Shown: positions 1 to 12,000 of the stretch, in pieces | How positions within the stretch are numbered: position 1 is the first letter of the stretch | Layout of the letters: the number at the start of each line of letters is the position of its first letter | From: Phytoseiulus persimilis | Lineage: Eukaryota > Arthropoda > Arachnida > Mesostigmata > Phytoseiidae | Direction of reading: 5' to 3' | DNA length: 64,000 nt | NCBI GenBank assembly: GCA_037576195.1 | Contig: CM075103.1 | Coordinates: 17,918,001 to 17,982,000, forward strand | The notes under the pieces: model-generated | Seen by the model: the letters and a program-made list of their open reading frames with translations, nothing else | Databases searched by the model: none | What the model was told of the DNA's origin: nothing | Program-made: the position numbers and the translations under genes

Positions 1-10
1 CTCCGTGAAA
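1..10 (+). CDS. Psa: Psa, 3' tail of an upstream exon
   Basis: Ten bases ending in a consensus donor (GTAAGTG at 11-17). Read as c|tcc|gtg|aaa they give SVK in phase 0, and joined to 3682 they give [14 protein letters not shown], which fits the family's N-terminal domain (VRQATNQIVMN in human PSA). The rest of this exon is off the window. The assignment is an inference from phase, donor and homology. Confidence 0.7.
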
Positions 11-3000
11 GTAAGTGAACAGCGGGACATCGCTCCTCTGGCTTTTCGATGATAAGTTCTAGAGAACATGTCGACATGCTCCGACGGGATCCGGGGTTCA
101 GACTCGGGAGAATTGAGTTCGCCAGTTTCTCTTCTTCCTTCCTCTTCATGTAAGAATGGAGGAGCTCCGTTTCCTGCATCGTTTTCTCTTCAATGCAGTG
201 TTGCCTTTCGCGGAAACTGCGTCGGATTACGTCCCCGATAGAAGGCGCAGATCCAAAACGTCGCGTCACCATTTCAAAGGGAACTTCATCAGGGCAGCAA
301 ATAACAATGGAGCGATAGAACGACACAAAGTTGAATCCTCGTCCCGGAGACGGGGATAACTTTCCGAGGATAACTGAGTCCCAGTGGATTTGAGAAATAT
401 GAAACCCGGAGAGGTTTCGCATCCGAGCGCGTCTCCCCTACTTCATTATGTGTAGCCTTGCTCGGACGCGTCCTGTCGGGCTCGTTCGCCAAACGTTGTG
501 TCGTGATCCCTGGTTCGGGATCGTCCGTGGACGGGAATTGTCAAGCACCTGCCAGTGTTCAGTTGGGAGGGAGTCCCGAATGTCGAGTGGTCAGAGATCG
601 AGCAGAAATCCTCTGGAGTGGGAAGCTCCAAAGGCCGAGGCCGGCGATGGATCTGGTGGGAGGTGGCGTGACGAGGATAGACGTTCGATTGTCTCCTAGC
701 GACGGACGGACGTTGCTGTCCCGTCTTCAGGATTTAGTCGTGGGTTGCTTCATTCAGTTACCGAGTTGCCCTGAAAGAGTCAAGTTGTCTAGCGGAGCTG
801 CAGCAGTCTATCGAGCACCTCAACGCCCTTGTGGCTTGGAACGAGTCGCCCACCTCCAAATGCGGAAGATCAAGGAAAGAAAACGACGTTATTCGCCCGA
901 CTCGCTTGCTGAATAGGACGCGTCAGATGCTCACCGCGATCACGGCGAGCGGCCAGAACAATGCTTGGATCGTCTGGTTCTTGAAGAAAGGTTTTCCCTT
1001 CGCGGGTCGAGCGAGTTCGCTGGCCCGAGGCAGAGCCCAGCTAGAATCGGTTGAACTCCGTCTGGTTCATCGAGTTGGGACGAATCACGTCGAGAGCGAA
1101 GATTGTCTCACAACAAGGCATGGCACAGGGAAATTTCAGCAGTTCAAATCAGTGAAATGAGCTCGTGCGGTTCATGAACAGCTGGACCTAGTATGATCGC
1201 GCGTGGTCATTGCGCGAACGATCATGTTTTACGACTGCGCAAGGATTATTTTACTCGGAAGGAAATTCTCTCCGAATCACGCTCGGTGCGCTGTCCCAAT
1301 GTCTCGAGTGAGTTAGAGGGAGACGATCACGGAAAATTCCCACGTGTATCGTTTTTCACATGAGGTGGGACGTGAGAGATGTTTTTCCTCTCATGTCACG
1401 CATCCATGTGGGTAGGGTTTTTCATGTGCCGAATTCTTTACATGCTATGCTTTCCCACGTCTGATGTCAATTGCGTTATTTTCCCCATTCCTCGCCGCGT
1501 TCCTGCCAGCCAGCCAGCAGTCTGATCTCAAACTCTGGCGAAGCGAGCTCTCAGAGGTGCTGAATTTTCAGCTCTGGATTTGCACATTTTGGTTCGAACG
1601 AGAACGAGGGATCGAGACTTAACTGTGTCCTTAGCGCAAACCAGGCATCGAAGTCGTTGACGCAGTCTTTTTTCTGCTGACCGGAAGGCCCAAGGTTCAC
1701 CCAACGCCCGAGAAACGCTTTTGGGCTACCTCTCAATGCGGGAGGAGGGAGAACTAAAGTTTGTCCAGTCCGAGCGAGATCGCCGTCAATGTGTTGGATC
1801 AAGGGAGCGGGCTGCTCGCTTCTCCGACAGATCGAGAGCCTACCGACCTGGTCGCACAAAGAGCCTCCCCTCAAGATCTGGACTCCCGTCGAGGCGCCCA
1901 GGTCAGAGGTCTGCCACTTAGACTGACATGCCAGCATCGCCACAGTCGTCGCAACTAGAGTGAATTTCCATGATCACGGAGTATGAATGCCAACGCGTAG
2001 GTGGGTATGTGTGTCGAGAACAGCCTACATGCCCTACAACAGTTTGGATCTGCTGTTCGCGGCTCCTACCGCCACTTTCGCTTAGTCAGGAGTGTAGAAT
2101 TACGAAGCCCAGCAGACCCTCTGCTCCTGCAAGCATGGCACCGTGTCAAAGAGGAGACATTCTAAGCGTCAGATGTCGGCCTTTACCTTATTACCCGGTC
2201 GTCATCGGTGTTCTGATCCCTGCCCTCGCAGACTCGCTTATTCGCCAGATGAGGAACCTTTCATTCATCATAGATCTCATGTTCAGGACTAAACTTCCTC
2301 CTATGGACTTTGACTTGCGCAGTGATGACCTTCCACGTTCCTCCTGATTCGTCGTTCGAGATCCACGTGGAAGACTGACGGGAACACGTCAGACAGGGCT
2401 GCGTACAGACATGGAATCTGCTGAGGCTTGTGGAGTTGCAAGCTCAAGCTGACGCCAATATTCTTTGATTTACTTTTTCAGCTCTCGAACTGAACGGTTC
2501 CATTTTGGGAAAGGATGTTTGGTCAACTTCGGAGTTCGTGGCATCACTCTCTCCAAAATGAGGCTGGTAGAAACGAAGCGTCGAGGCGGCCAGCTGGGCT
2601 TGATCGTATTAACCATCCGCCAGCGTATGAGAGTCTGAAAATCGAGCTGAGGATCCGCTCAGTCCACAGACGAAACGGCCATGAATGTTGATATACTCCC
2701 AAAATCAGAATTAAACCCTGCACAAATCGGGTCCGGTTTCGGAACCTGATTCGCGCAGCGCCATCAAAAACCCTAGGTTGGGGCGCGACTTGATTTTATC
2801 ACTGCCTTGAGGTGTCACGACAGGCCAATGGGACGGAAGTGAGGTATTTTCCCCAGTATCGAGATCACAAGCTTGTGTAAACAAGATTCGGCAAGATCGG
2901 GGTGTTACAGTCCCCGAGCTCCCTGGTGAGTTGAAATGTTGACCCTGAGGTTGACCGCTAACAGGGCGAAAGGAGCTGTTGGCGATGGGAGAATCTAGGA

Positions 3001-6000
3001 CGTGATTACATTTTGAGCAGCCCAGCGGAGCACCGCCCTTCCGTTTGAAACAAACATACACCCCGTGAAAATCCGGGCCGGCAGCAAGGAAGCGGCCGAG
3101 GTCGAAAAACGGATCATTCCTAGTTTTTTTCAGCACCAAAAAACCGAACCGGGAACGAATATCCGCTTCGCGAAAACGGTAGAAGCAGTTGTGCCTCTTG
3201 TCAGGAACCACACCTTGCCAAATGTCGGTTGTGACGCGTGAGCCGTCCATGAGCGCGATGTGGTGTTTACAAATTTGTCAAATCTCTCATGGGAAATTTC
3301 CTCGGCGGACGACGCCGTCCTCGAGGACCCTTGTCTTCCTTCACTCAACAAGATCGTCAGTCGTATGGGAGCTTTCCGAATCCGTGTAGAACTATTGTCG
3401 TAGACGCGTTCAAAATGCATGATCTGGTCAAAAGTCTCTTTGCTGTCTGACAGAGGGTCCGAATGCCTGCCGCGGGAGAACAACCGCGGCGGCCGAGACG
3501 TTTATCAATAGTAGTCTGATAATTGGTTCACTCCTTCCCCGAGTTTGAGCTCTACTCATGATCATTGTGTCGCGTACGAGAATGAATCTGATGACTTGTC
3601 AGACTGGGGAACGGTTGGCACCAAGACGCATTTGCTTGTGCGGAATTCCATGAAATAACTCTCGAATTCTTTTTTTTTCAGGTTTTGGAAGCGTCCCGGA
3701 CGTTAAAATTAGACTCGGATCAGCTCGATGTATCAAACGCAACGCTCACGATAGAGTCGACAGGAGAAGTTCTGAAACCGGACATGAAAGTACTAGCCGA
3801 TGAAGAGAGGCTACTTTTTATCTTCGAGAAAGAAATTCCCATCGGTGAGTGAAGCGACAGGAAACGTTATCGCCCCCCCCCTCCCCCTCAAGTGGTGAGC
3901 CTGACGCCGACAGAGGATTCCCACCTGAAAAATCAAATTCATGCGCCCACGCACTCAGTCAACACGCGAGCAACATTTCGTCGTCAAACAACTTCCTTTC
4001 ACTCCGACCATTTGTAGCGTGGTCCGCGAAAGCCGATGCGCTTTGAGCAAGCAATCGTTTTCATGCGAGCGGCTTCACAGGCACTCGAATAGCGATTGCC
4101 AACCTTGAAATTCAAACGAGAAATTCATTTTCTGAATTACGCGTCGGGCTACACCCGAGAGAGTTTACGAACCTTCTTCAGATCGCTTCCGCGACACGTC
4201 GTGTGCTCCGGCTTAGACAATACTCGAGTCTTCAAGTGTTTGAGCAGTGTGAAATCTTCGTCAGCGTGAGTTCAAGGGTGCCTTTGTGCCGGTCAGCGGT
4301 CCCTAGAGGACTCGCTGTTTCCTGGTGACGCCATCTTCAGGGATTTTCAGCCCGCTACTTCAGCGGAATTTCTCTAGTACCGATTTTTTGATTTTCCAAG
4401 ACTTGGGAACGAACTTCCCCACCTGAGACGGCCGCGGAATCAGAGGTGAATTCAAGTGATTCAAACTTCAACTCTGCCATGATCGCTTTCCTGGGACGGA
4501 AATACCCGTAACTTTAGGACAGGCCGAATGAAGTAACTCTGAGCGAAAGAACCTATTGCTTTTCTCCCGAGTATTCTCCACTCGACTTCTTCCTCACCAC
4601 GAAGCCAGCCTATGCGAGACACTCTGTTGGAAAACTTCCAATCAGTTGAGTATCCTCCTCGAAGGCCTGAACTTCCCCTCGGTAAATAACGGAAGAACTT
4701 GATACTTCCTGTGAGAGTCCTATCGTCTTTCAACTATCTCATTAATGCTCCGGTGCGCAGACGCCTAGTGATACAGCGGAAGGACTCGATCGAGGGAGGC
4801 TGACTTTAGCTCGGCAGGATCTCGGACAGACTGCCTCGGAAGTGAGATCCGCCTACCAGTCGCTTGTCTACTTTTGTTGCGTTCCGCATCGGGTCGAGAA
4901 TCGTCGATACATTTTCTGATTCTTGAGTGCGCTTCTAATTGAGCTCCGATGCAGGGCTCGGCTCCCGTCTTCTCTCGTTCCTCATGCAAGCAATATTTGG
5001 AATGATCTCCATTCGAAATGTCTGACCGGAGGCCCTCCGTGGCGTTACGGAGACCGTGTCTCACACGTGTTTCAGGAATTCGAGATATTTGTGCGGCATC
5101 CTTGAACAATTCCTCTCTGATGTTGGTAAGGCGGCGCACAAAAGCTCGATCAAAAGATTCCGAGAATTTTCCCTGAGAGCATTCCAAGCCGGCTCATGAT
5201 GAGCTCATGAGACGTAGCGGCCTTTCCCAATAGCTTTCTTGACGGTCTCGCCCTCGTAGCGGTGCGCTCGAAACAACTACAAACAGAGCTCCTAAACACC
5301 CGATGGACGTTGGAGATTTCCGAACTCCGCCGAAGCTTTCAAGCCTCGATTGTTCATCCGCAGCGAGCCCTGGGCGTGTCGCACGGGGAATTGACTTCTG
5401 AAAACTTCAAGCGATCGAACACAGACCGACCTGGGAGGTACGGCGTGGAATCAGACGAGAAACGACATTTTCGCCCTTCTTGTTCTTCACCCTGAAAAGG
5501 ACAATTCCTAGTGTGGCGAAAGCTCGTTCGACGCAAAGCCAACGCAGTTCTGTTCTCAAGTTTAGACTCCAGATCTCTGTGTTTTTCGATGCCAGTTTGA
5601 TTCGATTCTCAGTGCAAACATTTATCATGAATCCCGCAAATGGTTGGTGGGTTCCATGCAAGATGTCGGCAGGGAATAATCGGTCACATGGCGACTCCTC
5701 GAACTGAACCGGACGCTGGAGTATCGTTCGAAAATAAGTTCGAAACTTTCCCCCAGGGCTGTCACCGCACACCGTCGCAAATAGCAGAGTTGGGCAGATT
5801 CGAATCATTTTGATTCGAATCTCTTCTGATTCGAATCATTGGATTCGAATCAGATCGGATCAGATGTGATTCGAATCATCCTGATTCGATGTTTCTTGAT
5901 TCGAATCAAATCCTGATTCGAATCACTTTTGATTCGATGTTTCTTGATTCGAATCAAAGTGATTCGAATCTGCCCAACTCTGGCAAATAGGGAACGATAA

Positions 6001-9000
6001 TGCCGGGCATGAAACTCAAATAATATCGAACACCGAGAGGCCCTCTTTGAAAATAAATGCCGAGTCGCTTCTTCGAAGTATTAAGTACATTCCGCGTCCC
6101 TCCGTTCTCCTGCTGACCACGTTCTTCGATTAGACTCATTCTACCACAGCTCACTGCGGTCCTCGGCGCTGGATCCATATGAGTTGGAATCAATTTCTTT
6201 CGATTCTTCACGACATCAAATCTCCATATTTTCCGCATGGAGAGTTGACTGGGTTCGTTTTGTTTGGAACTCCATCCCCGAACAGAGATTCCTGGGCGAA
6301 ATCAAGACGGCTCAGGCGTTTTTCGGCAGAGCTCCATCGCTTCGCGATGGACCCTCCATGGTGGATGGATTCGCGATCCGACATAGCTCCTCCGCTCATG
6401 CCCTCCCTCTTGTTACGTTTCAGGCGACGCCGTGTCAGCTGTCAGTTCCGAGGGGTGCTCGGCGACAAGCTGCGAGGCTTATATCGGAGCAAAAGCAAGG
6501 AACGCCAAGGGAGAAGATGCTTACTTTGCAGTAACTCAGTTTGAGGTGGGTGGACGTTTCGGCCGGAATGCGAGGCGCGATAAATCGTGGAGTGCCTATA
6601 CAACGATAGATCTGTTCAACACTGTTCGTGCCTTTCGCAGTCCATGGACGCGCACCGTGCCTTTCCTTGTTGGACGAACCCGCGATAAAGGCAACCTTCA
6701 ACATGACCCTGATCGTCAAAAGCGATAAGTTGGCGCTCTCCAACATGTTGCCGATTGACGAACACACCGCTGGCGCAGGACAATGAGTGGAAGGTTGTCC
6801 GTTTCCAGACGACGCCGAAATGAGCACCTACCTAGTAGCCGGTAGCCGTGCGCGGATTCTGACTTCATGGTTCCAGCTGTGGCACGCTGGGGTCTCGGCC
6901 GCTCAACTAAGTGCTCCGAGACCTCCCGACGGACTCGTTCGGAGTCAGGGAATCTCGCAACTGAAAATTTCCGCAAAAAAGGTTCGCTAAGTCAGTTTCG
7001 AAACCCAACAGTCGTGGTCGGAAACTACGATTACGTGGAAGGAGCCACCAAGAGCAAGGTTCGGGTGCGAGTATATGTTCCAATCGGCAAGAAGGAACAA
7101 GGAACTTACGCCTTGGACACCGCCGTCAAGGCTCTGGATTTCTTCGAGAAGTATTACAATGTGAGTCTTCGTTGGGTCGTTTCAAATTTCATCAAGCTCT
7201 CCCTCCGTCCTGCGCCTCGGCTTCTGTTGGAGAATGTCATTTTGTCCCCGCTGCTCTCACTTCGCGAAGGGCTCCCCTCAATGGCAGACTTCATGTCTGC
7301 TCCCATGGTCTCCACTCTTTTCGGACGTGGGCTTGAGGCCCAAACCCGAGAAGACCGCTTAGCTTTCTATGCCGATATGAGAAAAAAAAACGCATTGGAA
7401 ACGAAGTAAGCCCCTTGCGAGAACTACGCGGCAACAATTGTCAGGTGTGAAGCGCCAAGGATGTCCCTCCTCCCGCAAGCCAATCGTGGAACGACTGAAA
7501 GAACTCGACGGCTTGATTTCCACATTGATTTCCGCTCTGTTCGCGCAATCGGATTCCAACTCCTCAGACGTCGATTACCCAATCGGAGCACATCTCGAGC
7601 GCGTGGACGAAGAGTACAGGAGCAAACCTCCTGGAACTTGTTGCTGCACTCGGCTTTTTTGTGCGCGCGTATCTCTCACATTCGTCCGTCTTGGAATTTG
7701 TCTGTGTCGTTGGGCCGCCCCGACAACCCCGCGGCGTGCCTTGCAAAACATTGCCAAAACGGGACCCGGAAGAGGAGGGCGACATTGGGGAACAGGTGGA
7801 GAAGGTCGCGGAACGGTTCGAGCAAATCTTCGGCAATTGAAAATGATTTCAGTTCTGGATTGTTGGTGCCGCAGTCGACGCGAATCCATTACACATCTCC
7901 GGTTTCCCAGGTGCCCTACCCCCTGCCGAAAGCAGATTTCGTGTCTGTCGCAGATTTTGAGGCCGGTGCCATGGAGAAACTGGGGTCTCATCACATGCAG
8001 GTAGCTGTTTATCATCGCAGACGAACATTCAGTAGAACTACGTACTTTTTCTTGAGGGAGGAATGCGAACGTCCGCAGTAGCGTTTCCGACACGATCTAC
8101 GGTCCACTGACTTTTCATCGAGAAATCAACCCAATCCCGTCCAATTGCAGAGAAACGCTCATTTTATACGATCCCAAACACTCGTCAACCATCCGGAAGC
8201 AAACGATCGCTGTCATAATTAGCCACGAGCTAGCGCATATGTGGTTTGGAAATCTGGTGACCATGGTGAGTGACCGCGATTTTTTCGAGCCCTCACAGAG
8301 GAGCCATCGATTATGGTTGCTTTTCACGAGGCCGGTGATCTGTGAGGGTTTGAGATCGAAATTCAATGATCCAGAAAAAAAAAAAAAAAAAGCCCACATC
8401 GACTCCCTGAGAGTTTGCTGCGGGCGGTTGCGGAACATCACTCGCACGTCTCCCTGAGCATGGAGTTCGAACACTGGAATCCAGCCGCCGTTTTCACGCG
8501 TAGTCCCAAGATTCGGTATCTAGCTGAGGACAGGCACGTTGGGAGAGTCGTGGGCTGGCTCATGATCAGGATCATGCCCATAGAATTGCGATCGCTGCGT
8601 TAGGTCGTCAAATCCGTTCGGAGGAGCCGGGAAACTGTCGAGGTCCGTCACCGAGATTGAGTATCGCGCAGAATGTTGCGTTGAACACTGTTTGGCGCCC
8701 ACGGCTGATACTTTGTTATCCCAAAGAATTAGGGAGAACAACTTCGGCCGCCGCTCGCCCGGGCCTCCTAACCAACTGCATCTTGTCTTGATTCGCTAAT
8801 CGGCACGGATCTTCTCTACCAAATCCAGGAGTGGTGGACTGATCTCTGGCTGAACGAGGGCTTCGCTCGCTTCATGGAGAAACCTCGCGACGAACGAATT
8901 GTTCCCCTCGACATACGATATCTGGACGCAATTCGTGTCCGAAGGCCTGAACGAAGCGCTTGGGGTGAGATTCGGATTCTCGTGACATCGGTGCCGTCAA

Positions 9001-12000
9001 TCGACGCGATCCATGAATCGAGCGCGTCTGGATCGGCGAGCCGTGATGATTCAGTTCTTCCTCCTCTTTCAGCTGGATGCCTTGGACAGTTCGCATCCGA
9101 TCGAGGTTCCTATCGACCACCCCGCTGCCGTGGACGAAATCTTCGATCTCATCTCTTACGAGAAAGGTGCCTCAATCATCCGGATGCTCAACAACTACAT
9201 CGGCGATAGGGTCTGTACGACGAGTCTCCTCCCAATATTTCGATTACCTCGCGAAACCCTGCGCGCTGCTTTCAGGCTGTTCGGTGTCGGTCGTTTTCGC
9301 CGAGCGTCGGCCGCCCGCTGCCTTCGCAGGTTGGGTCAGTTTATCGGATTGTTTGCTCTGCCCGAAGTACACTCAAGCTCCGGTGTCAACAGAACGGACG
9401 GTTCGGGTTGCTTCTTCTTCAATTCGTAGTCAGAGTTGGAGTTTGTGATTGCACCTCACTTTCAGGTTCCTCTCTGAATCCCGGCGTTGGTGGACCTGGT
9501 CCAGTTGGAGGGCCTTCTGGAATCCTTCGACTTGGATGAAACTGAGCTTCGTGTTGTTCCATTCTGTTCCTTGGACCGGGCAGGGACTTTATTCACATTG
9601 GGGCGCCCCCATCCGAGACGGCTCCGGCCGGATCCACTGACGACTGCAGACGCGGAGAAACCCACTTTGGTGGAACTTCGTTTTCCATTTCTGCGCTCGA
9701 TGGACGTTGTTCCCCGCGGCAGTCATGAACGGTGGGGGATCGGAAGGGATTCGGGGTGCGGGAGCTTGTCAACGTTGCAACCCGTTCCAACGATTCTTCC
9801 CAATTATTAGCCTCGATTCTCGGCGAGTTATTCGTTTCCGGCACCTAGAAGATCATGCGGAACTCGATAGCTCGAAGGAGGGACATGCGGTTTCTGCTGC
9901 GCGGCTGACGAGCCGTTGTTCGTTTCGGCCGAAATGTCGCCGCGGCCACCAACCTAATCCTGGAGTATCGCGGACACCGGTGACCATTGAACGAGGCTTC
10001 GGATTCGAACCCAGGGTTCCGGCCGTCGACACCCAATCGAAACACTGCAATACTGCCATGACCAGCAAACGGGTGTTTGGATCTAACCGTTCAGCTCTGA
10101 CTCATCCGGGCGTTCTATTTCCAGAAATTCCGAGCCGGGATGCAGTTGTACTTGTCGCACAACAAGTATAAGAACACGAACACGAGCGACTTGTGGAGGG
10201 CTCTCGAAGAGGCTTCCTCAGCTCCGGTTCAGTCCATAATGGATTCTTGGGTGAAACAGATGGGCTTCCCTCTAATCTCGGTAAGACTGGAATCTTCGGA
10301 TTCTCTCTCTCTCTTTGTGAAGCAATCTGTTTGGAAGGAATTCAAGCTTCGCCATAAACAGCATCACGTCGAGGACTCGAGGGAACTAACTGTGGCGCCG
10401 ATATCATAGAAATAGGGGCTCTTAGCTCGAACAGCGTAAAATTTTCCCGGAATCCCCCGAGACCTTATCCATAGTCCAGGTCCATCGACCGAGCAGTGAT
10501 TTGACCTAACGAGGCTTCTCCAGGGGAAATCGCGTAAGGACGGCAACAACGTAATCCTCACATTGAGCCAGGGAGAAATTCTACGCTTGGGCCGAAACCC
10601 CACAGCGGAAGAAGCCTCAGCCAATTTGGAAGGTAAGTTCGCTTCCTTGTTAGAGCTCCATTCGTTCTTCCACAAGGTTCGTGAGCGGGCGCCGATGAGA
10701 GAAGAATATCATCAGCGGGAGAGGCTTTTCCCCCGTTTCCTATTTTCGGAGCGATCTTCGCGGCGTCGCTGAAACGATGTTGTCTTCCCTCCCATTTCAT
10801 CCCGATTCGGATCGTTGGTGTTTGTAAACACGGCTTGCTAGAGGGCTCGTAAACACGGGCTCGACCCTGCTCGATGGAACGGATTCCCCCCCCCCCCCCC
10901 CCCCCCTGAGCATGTGTTCCCGCGACCCGCTCACCCGGCTCTCGTCGGCCACTCAGGAACCAGAGAAGTCTCGGTGGTGCTGAGCGGTTCAAGAAAACTG
11001 TTCCTCGATGCACCACGGTCGGAGATGGTCTGTCTATTCGGGTTGAATTGCTGCTCCATTCAGATGAGATAACTCTTCGTTCATCCCACCCGTTATGATG
11101 AAAGGAAAACTCGAGAGGAACGAGGAAGAGCTGCTGAGGAATCATTGCTCCGAGAGTTGGGAACGGTTTTCGAGTGTCGTCTCCACCTTTGTTCCTCGCC
11201 TCTTATCATGGGGCTCTGTCGAACTCTCGGAATACGTTTCCAGGACCCTCTGATTCCATCGGGATATTGCGGAGAGAGGTCTGCCTCGGAAGCGGGCGTC
11301 TGTGGCGACGATCAGCTCGGTTTGTGAGAGGTCGGAGACTAGGTGCATTTCATCCTGTTCAGTCGTCTAGATGTTGACCGTTTCGCTTTCGCAGCAGCCG
11401 ATTGTGTTCCGGCGGCGCTTTGTTAGGCTGGCTCCCTGTCTCAGCCTTCGGAAGTCGCCCTTGAGACCTGGAGAATCGTCGTCCGTCTCTGTATTGTTGC
11501 TTTGTATCTTTCATTCTGGATGGAGACGCGACGACCGAGCGAGGGTGATAGAGAGGATTTGACGGTACAGCGCAGAGGTGGACAACTGAGGCTCATTCAT
11601 CCCACGAAGGATCCTCTGACCGATTTGCTTGCTTGTTCCCACGTACGCCCGTTCTGATAGAGGGAGAACGTCAGCGAGCCGGATGCAGGACTCTAAATGG
11701 GTCGCCGGAAGTATTCCCGAGAAGTCGCGTTCTTAGCCGCCATATTACTTTTCACTTTGGCGACATCGCGGAACTAGAAAGTCGCATGTTTAATCCAGTT
11801 CCTCCATCAGTGACTCAGCTGACGGTTTCGTTCTGTGCGATTCAATTCGTACTCTCGGATTTCAATGTTCGCTAACATGTTTGCCCATGATGCCCTGCTC
11901 GTAGACGAGCTCCAATTTCGCGATAATCTGGTCGTCTCCATTTCGACCCCTCGTTCCGTGATGCACGGGTAGACGCACGCAGATGAGTTGAAGTCGAATC

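Noticed and set aside
6432-6545. Straight reading of the exon as [20 protein letters not shown]
   Set aside because: It is open and in phase, but only the last 15 residues match the family; [16 protein letters not shown] in the next frame is an unmistakable match, so two slips are more likely.
10886-10906. Run of 21 C with a poly-Gly frame on the minus strand
   Set aside because: Simple homopolymer inside an intron; its true length is also uncertain in any assembly.
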